The notes under the pieces were generated by a model. It ran no database searches and was not told the DNA's origin. It saw nothing but the letters and a program-made list of their open reading frames with translations. The translations under genes were made by a program, and so were the position numbers. 51,216 bases of DNA from Alphaproteobacteria bacterium. Its GTDB lineage: Bacteria; Pseudomonadota; Alphaproteobacteria; Caulobacterales; Hyphomonadaceae. Where the stretch lies: the NCBI GenBank assembly GCA_018969425.1, contig JAGWYJ010000021.1, positions 1 to 51,216 of the forward strand, read 5' to 3'. Within the stretch, counting starts at the first letter, position 1. Every line of letters starts with the position of its first letter. Below, in pieces: positions 41,872-50,143 of the stretch.

Positions 41872-42852
41872 TCAGGCCCTGACCTCATCAGGAACGGGCC
41901 GTCCGGCCAGTGCCGCCTCGACATTGTTCAGGGCCCGCATCGCCATCGCGAGACGCGTTTCTGTTGTGGCGCTGCCCACATGAGGCAGAAGGAATGTCCG
42001 CGGGTGCTCCGCGAGACGCCGATCAAACCCGGGCTCACGCCGATAAACGTCAAGGCCCGCGGCAGCGAGCCGTCCTGACGCGAGGGCCTCAAGGAGCGCC
42101 TCCTCATCCACCAGCGATCCGCGGGCTGCGTTGACGAGAACCGCCTGGTCGGGAAGACGCGCAAAGGCGTCCCGGGTCATGACCGGCGCGCGCCCTCCGG
42201 GGAGATTCAAACTGAGGATGGCGCATTCGGGAAGCATATCCTCGAGGTTTGCGAAATAGGTCGCGCCTTCCTCGAGGTCCTCAGGCAGGCGGGTGCGGTT
42301 GTGATAAAGAATGGGCATGCCGAAGCCCCGCGCGCGGCGGGCCAGAGCGCGTCCGATCCGGCCCATACCGACAATGCCCAGGGTTCGCCCCGTCACTTCG
42401 AGACCCAGGCCCTCGCTGAACCCGTTCGAGCGCACCCAACCCTCGGCCATGATCTCCATGTTCTCTTTCACCCTGCGACAGGCGCCGAGGATGAGGAGCA
42501 TGGCGAGATCGGCGGTCGCATCGGTCAGGACATCCGGAGTATTGGAGACCAGAACTCCACGCCTGGCGGCGGCGGCGAGATCGATGTGATCAAACCCCAC
42601 GCTCGCTGTCGAGATGATGCGAACGCTTCCGGGAAGCTGTTCGATCTCAGCCTCTCCAAGGACCAGGCCGACTGAGATCAGGATGGCCTGAGCCTCACGT
42701 CGACGCGCCGCCTCGACCACATCGGCCGAACGCATCATACGCGAGGGTCGCGATCCGATATCGAACAGGCGCTGCGCCCGAGCCATGGCGACCTCCGGAT
42801 AGGGGGTCGCCACAAGCACGGGCGGGCGAGGCGCGCGACCTGTCGTCTCCAT
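41872..42852 (-). CDS. D-2-hydroxyacid dehydrogenase (glyoxylate/hydroxypyruvate reductase-like)
   Basis: 326 residues. The NAD(P)-binding fold has GMGRIG (162-167). Catalytic residues of the family are Arg244 (NAARGSLVD), Glu273 (RREPGF) and His291 (LLPHVGSAT). It resembles glyoxylate/hydroxypyruvate reductases of the GhrB type, reducing glyoxylate to glycolate or hydroxypyruvate to D-glycerate. The ATG overlaps the TGA of the MHS transporter gene by one base (TGATG), so the two are translationally coupled; the transporter may import a related organic acid. The frame upstream of the ATG is a shadow. Confidence 0.87.
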   Translation of the reverse strand: METTGRAPRPPVLVATPYPEVAMARAQRLFDIGSRPSRMMRSADVVEAARRREAQAILISVGLVLGEAEIEQLPGSVRIISTASVGFDHIDLAAAARRGVLVSNTPDVLTDATADLAMLLILGACRRVKENMEIMAEGWVRSNGFSEGLGLEVTGRTLGIVGMGRIGRALARRARGFGMPILYHNRTRLPEDLEEGATYFANLEDMLPECAILSLNLPGGRAPVMTRDAFARLPDQAVLVNAARGSLVDEEALLEALASGRLAAAGLDVYRREPGFDRRLAEHPRTFLLPHVGSATTETRLAMAMRALNNVEAALAGRPVPDEVRA

Positions 42853-44522
42853 CAGGTATTGATATCCCTGTGTCGGGTCTCCGGCAGGAAGAACAGGGCG
42901 ACGACGAAGGTGAAGCCGGCGATGATGACCGGATACCAGATGCCCGCATAGATATTCCCGGTCGCCGCCACGATCATGAAGGCTGTGGTCGGCAGCAGGC
43001 CTCCGAACCATCCGTTCCCGATATGATAGGGAAGCGACATCGAGGTGTAGCGAATGCGCGCCGGGAAAAGCTCCACAAGCATCGCCGCCATCGGGCCATA
43101 AACCATGGCGGTGAAGATCGTGGTGAGCATAATGATCCCGATCACCTTCCAGCGATCGATCTTCGCAGGATCCGCCTTCAGAGGATAACCCGCCTCAGCA
43201 AGAACGGCGGCGACCTCCTTCTGATATGCGGAAATGGCGGCGGCCCGCTCCTGCCCCTCAAGGACGCGGGGGTCCGGGGCGGCGAGCTCTCGTCCCCCGA
43301 CCACGATCACCGCATTGGCGCCGGGCTCCAGCGCCTGAGTCTCATAGCTCACGCCCGCTTTGGACAGGAGAGCCTTGGCGATGTCGCAGGACTTGGAATC
43401 GAACTTGTTCTTGCCGACAGGATCGAACTGCAGAGAGCAGGCCGCCGTATCGGCGCGAACAACGACGGGCGAGGACGCCTGAGCGGCCGCGAGCGCCGGG
43501 TTGGCCGCCTCGGTGATCAGGTGAAAGAGCGGGAAATAGCACAGAGCCGGGATGATCAGTCCGGCGAGGATCAGAGGCTTGCGGCCGATGCGATCGGACA
43601 GCCAGCCGAAGAAGATGTAGAAGGGTGTTCCCAGACCCAGAGCGATGGCGACGATGCTGTTGGCCTCAAGACCGTCGACCTTGAGGGTCTGCTGAAGGAA
43701 AAACAGTCCGTAGAAGGTTCCCGAATACCAGACGACAGCCTGACCGGCGACGCAGCCGAACAGGGCGATGAAGACGAATTTGAGATTGCTCCACCGGCCG
43801 AAGGCTTCGGCAAGCGGCGCCTTTGAGGTTGTCGCCTCGTCCTTCATCTTCTGGAAGATCGGGCTCTCTTTCAGCTGGAGACGGATCCAGATCGAGACCC
43901 CGAGGAGAAGAATGGAGACGAGGAAGGGCACGCGCCAGCCCCAGTCGTCAAACTGCTCGGGCGTCATGGCCTGACGCACGCCCATGATCACCAGAAGGGA
44001 GGCGAACAGCCCCAGCGTTGCGGTGATCTGGATCCAGCTCGTGTAGAAGCCTCGTCGGTTGGGCGGGGCGTGTTCAGCGACGTAAATCGCCGCTCCGCCA
44101 TATTCGCCTCCGATCGCCAGCCCCTGCAGCACGCGCAGGAGGACCAGAGAGACCGGAGCGATCATTCCGACCTGCTGGTAGCTGGGCAGAAAACCAACAG
44201 CGAAGGTCGAGGCGCCCATGATGATCATGGTGACGAGGAATGTGTTCTTGCGTCCGACAACATCGCCGATACGACCAAACACCAAAGCCCCGAACGGACG
44301 CACGATGAAGCCCGCAGCGAAGGCGGCCAGAGCCAGGATAAAGCCTGTGGTCTCGTTCACCCCGGAAAAGAAATGATGGGTGATGTTGGCGGCGAGGGAG
44401 CCGTAGAGAAAGAAGTCATACCATTCGAACATGGTCCCGACGCTGGATGCGCCGATGACCACCGCCTCATTCTGCTTTTTGGGCGCCTCAGCGCCTCCCT
44501 CCGTCGACGACGTCGCACTCAT
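42852..44522 (-). CDS. MFS transporter, metabolite:H+ symporter (MHS) family, with large extra loop
   Basis: 556 residues. The start GTMFEWYDFFLYG, loop FGRIGDVVGRKNTF and GLAIGGEYGGAA are MHS-family hallmarks (ProP, ShiA, KgtP relatives). A second GWLSDRIGRKP motif opens the C-half. Residues 338-457, between two helices of the C-half, form a soluble insert rich in Ala and charged residues with Cys362 and Cys379; ordinary MHS members have only a short loop there. Topology would place it in the periplasm. It probably carries an organic or amino acid with protons. It is coupled to the hydroxyacid dehydrogenase gene, hinting at a 2-oxo or 2-hydroxy acid. Confidence 0.88.
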   Translation of the reverse strand: MSATSSTEGGAEAPKKQNEAVVIGASSVGTMFEWYDFFLYGSLAANITHHFFSGVNETTGFILALAAFAAGFIVRPFGALVFGRIGDVVGRKNTFLVTMIIMGASTFAVGFLPSYQQVGMIAPVSLVLLRVLQGLAIGGEYGGAAIYVAEHAPPNRRGFYTSWIQITATLGLFASLLVIMGVRQAMTPEQFDDWGWRVPFLVSILLLGVSIWIRLQLKESPIFQKMKDEATTSKAPLAEAFGRWSNLKFVFIALFGCVAGQAVVWYSGTFYGLFFLQQTLKVDGLEANSIVAIALGLGTPFYIFFGWLSDRIGRKPLILAGLIIPALCYFPLFHLITEAANPALAAAQASSPVVVRADTAACSLQFDPVGKNKFDSKSCDIAKALLSKAGVSYETQALEPGANAVIVVGGRELAAPDPRVLEGQERAAAISAYQKEVAAVLAEAGYPLKADPAKIDRWKVIGIIMLTTIFTAMVYGPMAAMLVELFPARIRYTSMSLPYHIGNGWFGGLLPTTAFMIVAATGNIYAGIWYPVIIAGFTFVVALFFLPETRHRDINT

Positions 44523-44657
44523 TCATCACTCTCCCCTGCGCCTGTCCGGCGCTTATCGTGTCTCGAAGCCAAGCTGCAACGAGCCCGGCGCGAGGGCAAG
44601 GCGAAACCCGACAATCCATCCCCTCTCGGGGGGATCGCCGTCACGATCCTGTGAGCG

Positions 44658-45449
44658 TCACAGCCAGCCTGCGTCGCGCAAGGGGCGAAGATTGGGTCGG
44701 CTGACAGGGACCCGGCCGCCTCCCTCAATCCTGAGATAGACCCGATCACCCTCACGCTCGACGCCCTGCACCGCCTCCCTGGCCACCCACCAGGACCGAT
44801 GGGTCTGGGCGCCCTCAAGCCCGTCCAGTTCGGCAATGGCGTCCGACAGGCGCATCAGGATCAGATCCTCCCCCCGGGAGGTGAAGACTTTCAGATAGTG
44901 ATCCTCGCTTCGAACCGCATAAACGCGCGCCCCGGCGAGACGCGGGGGAAGGCGTCGAAGAAAGGCGGGCCCGGACGGGGGCTCACCGCTTTTCGCCTCA
45001 GGTTGTCGGGTGAAAGCCCCTGGCCGCTCGATCAGCATGAACACGCCGGTCATGGCGGCCGTTATAACCACGCTTGGCGCAAGGATTTCTGAAAGCGAAG
45101 GAGGCGTCATTCCGGAGGGAATGGAAAAGAGCGCCCCATAGGCCCAGCAGAACAGCACCGCCGCCGGCGTGATCGCAGCGGTCAGAATTCCCCAGCTCAG
45201 GACGGGAGAGGCCCCCGCAGGCAGTCGAGGTCTCAAGACCGCAGACAAAAAGAGGCCGAGACCCGAGTTGAGCACCATGAGGGGCGCCCAGTAGAGAACC
45301 CGCCAACCCAGCGGCACGTCTCCTGTGCCCGCCGCTCCCAGAATCGCCAGACTGACCCCGGCGCCGGAGGCCACGAGTGCGGCGACCCGCCACTCCCGGC
45401 GGACGCCGGGAGCGGTTTCGACCTCGCCCTCACCCCTCCGTTCACGCAT
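44658..45449 (-). CDS. Membrane-anchored LytTR transcriptional regulator
   Basis: 263 residues from the ATG at 45449. Residues 20-150 hold about four hydrophobic helices. The C-terminal LytTR DNA-binding domain (about 165-263) has VYAVRSEDHYLKVFTSRGED, MRLSDAIAEL and THRSWWVAREAV followed by VPVSRPNLRPLRDAGWL. There is no receiver domain, so it is not a classic response regulator; membrane-bound LytTR proteins often regulate a nearby membrane protein. It is divergent from the DUF2306 gene, 141 bp apart, which is the natural candidate target. Confidence 0.85.
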   Translation of the reverse strand: MRERRGEGEVETAPGVRREWRVAALVASGAGVSLAILGAAGTGDVPLGWRVLYWAPLMVLNSGLGLFLSAVLRPRLPAGASPVLSWGILTAAITPAAVLFCWAYGALFSIPSGMTPPSLSEILAPSVVITAAMTGVFMLIERPGAFTRQPEAKSGEPPSGPAFLRRLPPRLAGARVYAVRSEDHYLKVFTSRGEDLILMRLSDAIAELDGLEGAQTHRSWWVAREAVQGVEREGDRVYLRIEGGGRVPVSRPNLRPLRDAGWL

Positions 45450-45590
45450 CGCCAAACGCTCCCGGGCGCATTTCCCGAATTCTTCCGCCCTGTTCGCGAA
45501 GGCGGAGTTGCACCTGGCCACAGGCCGCCGCTTGTCAGAAGCTCAGCCCGCGAGGCGCCTTACACCGTTCGCTTACCTACGGAGGTCCAC

Positions 45591-46172
45591 ATGAACCTGA
45601 ACCCCTTCCGAGCGTCAATCTCCCGTCCGGACCGAGCGCCCAAAGGCTCAAGCCCACCGCTTGCAGCCCGCCTGAGGCCAGGTCCGCGGGCCCTCTTCGC
45701 GGCTGCGGCGGCGAGCCTGATCGCCGTCCTCGCCATCATCGCAGCCTCGAGGGACATCCGGGGGCTGACCTTCCACGGCCCGGATCTCGCCCTCTGGTCC
45801 GCGCAAAGTCCCGTCGTGCAGTCTCATGTCGGCGCCGCGCTGTTCGCGCTCGCGACCGGCGCCGGCATCCTCCTCAGACGAAAAGGCGATCGCCTTCACA
45901 AGATTCTCGGCTGGTCCTGGGTGGTGATGATGACGGCCACGGCCGCCACCAGCCTGTTCATTCTGGAGCTGAACCATGGAAGCTTCAGCCTGATCCACGG
46001 TCTCAGCGCCTATACGCTGGTCGCCCTTCCTCTTGGGGTCATGGCCGCCCGGTCCGGAAACATTCGCGCCCACCGATCGATGATGATGAGCATGTTCACC
46101 GGAGCGCTGATCATCGCCGGCCTCTTCACCTTCATTCCAGGACGACTGATGTGGGACCTGTTCGTCTCCTGA
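45591..46172 (+). CDS. DUF2306-like integral membrane protein
   Basis: 193 residues with about four membrane helices. VQSHVGAALFALATGAGILL, RKGDRLHKILGWSWVVMM and IRAHRSMMMSMFTGALIIAG place His and Arg residues at helix ends as in DUF2306 proteins; these have been compared with cytochrome-like membrane proteins, but function is unknown. GGAGGT lies four bases before the ATG. It is divergent from the LytTR regulator. A terminator follows its stop. Confidence 0.75.
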   Translation: MNLNPFRASISRPDRAPKGSSPPLAARLRPGPRALFAAAAASLIAVLAIIAASRDIRGLTFHGPDLALWSAQSPVVQSHVGAALFALATGAGILLRRKGDRLHKILGWSWVVMMTATAATSLFILELNHGSFSLIHGLSAYTLVALPLGVMAARSGNIRAHRSMMMSMFTGALIIAGLFTFIPGRLMWDLFVS

Positions 46173-46203
46173 CGCCTGGGGCGCCCGGACAACCCAAAGA
46201 AAA

Positions 46204-46232
46204 GGCCGCCTGCAGAGACTGCAGGCGGCCTG
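46204..46232 (-). terminator. Rho-independent terminator
   Basis: A 12-bp stem (46204-46215 with 46221-46232), 5-nt loop. On the minus strand it runs into TTTTCTTT, so it ends the fasciclin transcript; it can also stop the convergent DUF2306 transcript. Confidence 0.8.
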
Positions 46233-46285
46233 AGAGAGAAGGTCCGAACCGATCGGATCAGGACCTGGGGAGGAAACTCAAAGAC

Positions 46286-46828
46286 TTACGGAAGAAGGAC
46301 TTTGTCGATGACGTGGATCACGCCGTTCGAGGCTTTGACATCGGCTGCGACAACTTTCGCGTCATTGACCGTCACGCCGTCGGCGCCGCCGACCACTTTG
46401 AGGGTCTTGCCCTGAACCGTCGCCGGCTCAACGGTCTGACCGGCAACCGCGCTCGAAGGCACTTCGCTGGCGAGGACGTGATAGGTCAGAATGCCGGCGA
46501 GCTTGTCCTTGTTTTCCGGCTTCAGAAGATCTTCCACGGTGCCGGCCGGGAGAGCGGCGAAGGCCGCATCTGTCGGAGCGAAGACGGTGAAAGGACCCGC
46601 GCCACGGAGGGTTTCTTCGAGACCAGCGGCCTGAACGGCGGCCACGAGGGTGGAGAACTGACCCGCGGCGACGGCGGTGTCGACAATGTCGGAAGCCGCG
46701 ACAGGAGCCGGCTCGGGAGCAGGCGCTGCTTCTTCGACGGGAGCGGGCGCCGGAGCTTCGGCAGCTTCATTGCAACCGGCGAGACCGACAATGGCGGCCG
46801 CCGCGATCAGGGGGAGGAAAGCGCGCAT
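46286..46828 (-). CDS. Fasciclin-domain lipoprotein
   Basis: 180 residues. The signal ends in the lipobox VGLAGC (Cys19). A Pro/Ala/Glu-rich linker (residues 20-45) is followed by one complete FAS1 domain: [50 protein letters not shown] and [16 protein letters not shown]1 domains act in adhesion or as small extracytoplasmic binding modules. Single-domain secreted fasciclins are common in alphaproteobacteria. Partners unknown. Confidence 0.93.
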   Translation of the reverse strand: MRAFLPLIAAAAIVGLAGCNEAAEAPAPAPVEEAAPAPEPAPVAASDIVDTAVAAGQFSTLVAAVQAAGLEETLRGAGPFTVFAPTDAAFAALPAGTVEDLLKPENKDKLAGILTYHVLASEVPSSAVAGQTVEPATVQGKTLKVVGGADGVTVNDAKVVAADVKASNGVIHVIDKVLLP

Positions 46829-47008
46829 GAAAAAATCCTGTGATAAGAAACCCGGACAGACCCGTCCGTGACCATCACGAACGGGACGCGTTTAGGACGT
46901 CAGATATTCCATGGGCCGTCGGAGAGCTCCTTGGAACGTCTCGTCTGTCCGCATGACAGAAATACGCCTCAGTCGCGGGGCCGGATGACAGCTCACCAAA
47001 ACGTAATC

Positions 47009-47060
47009 AAAAAAAGACGCCGGGCCGGCCCGAAGGATAAACCGGCCGCGCTCAGGCCGG
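47009..47060 (-). terminator. Probable terminator of pccB
   Basis: Just after the pccB stop, on the minus strand, come a CCGGCC stem with a 7-nt loop (47042-47060), then a GC palindrome (47021-47032), and then a run of seven T (47015-47009). The exact stem feeding the T-run is ambiguous. Confidence 0.5.
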
Positions 47061-47067
47061 CACAGCC

Positions 47068-48600
47068 TCAGAGCGGGATGTTGTCGTGCTTCTTGTCCGG
47101 GTTGCGGACATTCTTACCCTTGAGGGTGCGCAGGGCCCGAACGATCCGCTTGCGCGTGTTGTGAGGCATGATGACGTCATCAATATACCCCCGCGAGGCG
47201 GCGACGTAGGGGTTTGCGAACCTGTCCTCGTACTCCTTCGTCCGCTCGGCGAGTTTGACGGGATCGCCCGCCTCGGCCCGGAAGATGATCTCGACAGCGC
47301 CCTTCGCCCCCATCACGGCGATCTCCGCCGTCGGCCAGGCGAAATTGACGTCGCCGCGCAGGTGCTTGGAGCTCATCACGTCATAAGCCCCGCCATAGGC
47401 CTTGCGGGTGATGACGGTGACTTTGGGGACCGTCGCCTCAGCGTAAGCGAACAGGAGCTTTGCGCCGTGCTTGATCAGCCCGCCATACTCCTGGCGCGTG
47501 CCCGGCATGAAACCCGGCACATCGACAAAGGTGCAGATGGGAATGTTGAAGCAGTCGCAGAATCTCACGAAGCGAGCGGCCTTGCGCGAGGCGTCGATAT
47601 CGAGAACGCCGGCGAGGGACATGGGCTGATTGGCCACAAACCCCACCGTGCTGCCTTCCATCCGTCCGAAACCGGTGAGGATGTTGCGGCCGAAGTCCTT
47701 GCCGATCTCGAAGAAATCCCCCTCATCGGCAACCTTCTGGATGAGCTCGAGCATATCGTAGGGCGTGTTGGGATTGGCGGGAACCAGGGTATCGAGGCTC
47801 GGGTCTGCGCGCTCCGGGTCGTCGAACGTGGTCAGCTGAGGAGGCTTCTCGCGATTGGACTGCGGCAGGAAGGTGATCAGCCGACGCATCTGGGTCAGCG
47901 TCTCGATGTCATTCTCGTAGGCGCCGTCCACCACCCCTGAGCGCGAGGCGTGAACCTTAGCCCCGCCCAGATCCTCATGGCTGACGATCTCGTTGGTGAC
48001 GGTCTTCACCACATCGGGACCGGTCACATACATATAAGAGGTGTCCTTCACCATGAAGATGAAGTCCGTCATCGCCGGAGAATAGACGTCTCCGCCAGCG
48101 CATGGGCCCATGATCACCGAGATCTGAGGGACGACGCCCGAGGCCAGGACGTTTTCCATGAAGATATCCGCATAGCCGGCCAGGGAATCCACCCCCTCCT
48201 GGATCCGCGCCCCGCCCGCATCGAAGAGGCCGATCACGGGCGCGCCGTTGCGAGCCGCCGCCTTCTGGACCTTGACGATTTTTTCTGCGTGAGCGCGCGA
48301 AAGCGACCCGCCGAACACGGTGAAATCCTTCGAGAAGACATACACCACGCGGCCGTTGATGGTTCCCCATCCGGTGACGACCCCATCGCCGGGGATACGG
48401 TTCTCGGCCATGCCGAATTCGCTCGAGCGATGCTCGACGAACATGTCCCATTCCTCGAACGAGCCCTCGTCGAGAAGAACCTGGATCCGTTCCCGAGCGG
48501 TAAGCTTGCCCTTGGCGTGCTGGGCTTCGATCCGTCTGGAGCCACCCCCCAGACGCGCCTCGGCCCGCTTCTTCTCAAGCGCCTCGACGATGTCTTTCAT
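47068..48600 (-). CDS. pccB: Propionyl-CoA carboxylase beta (carboxyltransferase) subunit
   Basis: 510 residues from the ATG at 48600. Propionyl-type segments are clear: [53 protein letters not shown] and [17 protein letters not shown] in the N-half; [20 protein letters not shown] and [15 protein letters not shown] in the C-half. The VPGFMPGT motif differs from MccB. It accepts carboxybiotin from the alpha subunit to form methylmalonyl-CoA. No epimerase or mutase gene is in the window. A strong candidate partner is pccA, 6.5 kb away on the same strand. Confidence 0.95.
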   Translation of the reverse strand: MKDIVEALEKKRAEARLGGGSRRIEAQHAKGKLTARERIQVLLDEGSFEEWDMFVEHRSSEFGMAENRIPGDGVVTGWGTINGRVVYVFSKDFTVFGGSLSRAHAEKIVKVQKAAARNGAPVIGLFDAGGARIQEGVDSLAGYADIFMENVLASGVVPQISVIMGPCAGGDVYSPAMTDFIFMVKDTSYMYVTGPDVVKTVTNEIVSHEDLGGAKVHASRSGVVDGAYENDIETLTQMRRLITFLPQSNREKPPQLTTFDDPERADPSLDTLVPANPNTPYDMLELIQKVADEGDFFEIGKDFGRNILTGFGRMEGSTVGFVANQPMSLAGVLDIDASRKAARFVRFCDCFNIPICTFVDVPGFMPGTRQEYGGLIKHGAKLLFAYAEATVPKVTVITRKAYGGAYDVMSSKHLRGDVNFAWPTAEIAVMGAKGAVEIIFRAEAGDPVKLAERTKEYEDRFANPYVAASRGYIDDVIMPHNTRKRIVRALRTLKGKNVRNPDKKHDNIPL

Positions 48601-48786
48601 CCCGCTCGCCCCTGCATTCTGACCTCGGCGCAGATAGCGGGGTGCAAAGGCAAAAGGCAAGCGCGTATGGGTTCCGGGGGCTGATCACGATGAGGTCAGG
48701 CGATGCGCTGCGCATCTGGGCCCGCCCGCGGACACCCCTGCGACCTCAGTTAGCGGATCGGGAGACCCTTCGGCGCCGGGGATGGG

Positions 48787-48824
48787 TTGCAAATCAATAT
48801 CGATGTGATATCACTTAGATCTCA
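48787..48824 (+). promoter_or_regulatory. Promoter with tandem palindromes upstream of the SPFH-Arc pair
   Basis: A -35-like TTGCAA (48787-48792) and a -10-like TATCAC (48809-48814) are 16 bp apart. Three palindromes lie across it: ATCGAT (48799-48804), GTGATATCAC (48805-48814) and AGATCT (48817-48822), with centres 8 and 10 bp apart. Tandem short palindromes on one DNA face are the kind of site bound cooperatively by ribbon-helix-helix dimers, and such a protein is encoded as the second gene downstream. Autoregulation is inferred. Confidence 0.55.
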
Positions 48825-48844
48825 AATTTACGAGGAGACGTTTG

Positions 48845-49729
48845 ATGACCGTGACCGTCACGCGAGAAAAACCCTACTCCAGCCCCAGCGGAGGGCTCGC
48901 CCTCCTGGCGGCGTTTCTGGTTCTCGCCGGCTCGACCGCCTGGATCATCCGCTCGGCGATGCTGACTGACGGCGGCGAACCGCCGGTTTGGCCGGTCGCT
49001 GGGATTGTTCTGGGGATCTTCATTTTCTGCGGGCTCTATACTCAGCAGCCCAATCAGGCGACCGCGATCCTCCTGTTTGGCGACTACAGAGGGGTCGACC
49101 GGAAATCCGGACTGAGATGGGTTCTGCCCTGGCATACCCGCAAGAAAATCAGCCTGCGCCGCCTCAATTTCACATCCGAGAAGCTCAAGGTGAACGATAA
49201 GCGGGGCAACCCGATTGAGATCGCAGCCAACGTCGTCTGGCATGTCGAGGACGCCGCCCAGGCGCTCTTCGATGTCGAGGATTACTCCGCCTTCACTCAT
49301 GTGCAGATCGAAACGGCCCTTCGGGACATCGCGTCTCGCTACGCCTACGATCACGGCGAAAAGGACGAACCCACGCTGCGTTCGGACGCGGAAAAGGTGG
49401 CGGCCGAGCTCCAGGAAGAGCTCAAGTCCAAGGTTCGCGTCGCCGGCGTTGAGGTTGACGAGGCGCGCATAACCCACCTCGCCTATGCGCCCGAAATCGC
49501 CGGGGCCATGCTTCGCCGGCAGCAGGCCGATGCGGTCCTCGCAGCCCGGGAGAAGATCGTGCACGGCGCGGTGAGCATGGTTGAGAGCGCCCTGAGCGAG
49601 CTGAGCTCGCGGGGCGTGGTCAATCTGGATGACGAACGCCGGGCGCAGATGGTGTCCAACCTTCTGGTCGTCCTGTGCGCGGAACGCGAGGCGCAGCCCG
49701 TGGTCAATGCGGGAACTCTCTATTCCTGA
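48845..49729 (+). CDS. SPFH/band 7 domain membrane protein
   Basis: 294 residues. Two N-terminal hydrophobic helices (about 17-38 and 49-65) anchor it. [20 protein letters not shown] begins the SPFH domain, with [20 protein letters not shown] and [20 protein letters not shown] as the typical band 7 core, and a helical region with [17 protein letters not shown] near the end. SPFH proteins form membrane microdomain scaffolds. Its stop is 8 nt before an Arc-family regulator gene, an association I recall from other proteobacterial genomes. GAGGAG lies seven bases before the ATG. Confidence 0.9.
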   Translation: MTVTVTREKPYSSPSGGLALLAAFLVLAGSTAWIIRSAMLTDGGEPPVWPVAGIVLGIFIFCGLYTQQPNQATAILLFGDYRGVDRKSGLRWVLPWHTRKKISLRRLNFTSEKLKVNDKRGNPIEIAANVVWHVEDAAQALFDVEDYSAFTHVQIETALRDIASRYAYDHGEKDEPTLRSDAEKVAAELQEELKSKVRVAGVEVDEARITHLAYAPEIAGAMLRRQQADAVLAAREKIVHGAVSMVESALSELSSRGVVNLDDERRAQMVSNLLVVLCAEREAQPVVNAGTLYS

Positions 49730-49737
49730 GCCAGACC

Positions 49738-49908
49738 ATGTCCGCACCCCGCAAGTCCTTTCCCCTGCGCCTCGATCCCCAGCTCTACGCTGACATTGAG
49801 CGCATGGCGGCCTCGGACCTCCGCTCGGTCAACGCTCAGATGGAGTTTCTGCTCCGGGAGGCGGTCCAGCGGCGGCTTCGCAGACCGCGGGACAGCGAAG
49901 AGGGGTAG
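49738..49908 (+). CDS. Arc-family ribbon-helix-helix DNA-binding protein
   Basis: 56 residues. [20 protein letters not shown] followed by [20 protein letters not shown] is the Arc/MetJ ribbon-helix-helix: a strand with alternating polar residues for DNA contact, then two helices, and a basic tail. It works as a dimer of dimers. The gene starts 8 nt after the SPFH gene, so the pair forms an operon. The likely operator is the palindrome array upstream of the SPFH gene. Confidence 0.88.
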   Translation: MSAPRKSFPLRLDPQLYADIERMAASDLRSVNAQMEFLLREAVQRRLRRPRDSEEG

Positions 49909-50143
49909 GACTGAAGAGAGGCTTCTGCGAGCCGCCTCGGGCGACGATCCGATCCATCCCTCCAGGAGGATCCTGACGGGCTGTCGGATCCAGTCTCCAC
50001 ACCGCCCACCCCGGTCCTGTCGTTGCGCGCCCCGGGGGTGTTGCTTCCGAGGCTGACATCCTCAGGAACAGCTTTCGCAGGACGCAGGAACCTGCTTCTC
50101 TGTGCGCGCGCCCAGGGCGGCGTCAGACCTGAGGAGATCCTGG

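Noticed and set aside
44618-44635. ATCCCC/GGGGAT hairpin after the LytTR gene
   Set aside because: Only six base pairs, no T-run; too weak to call a terminator.
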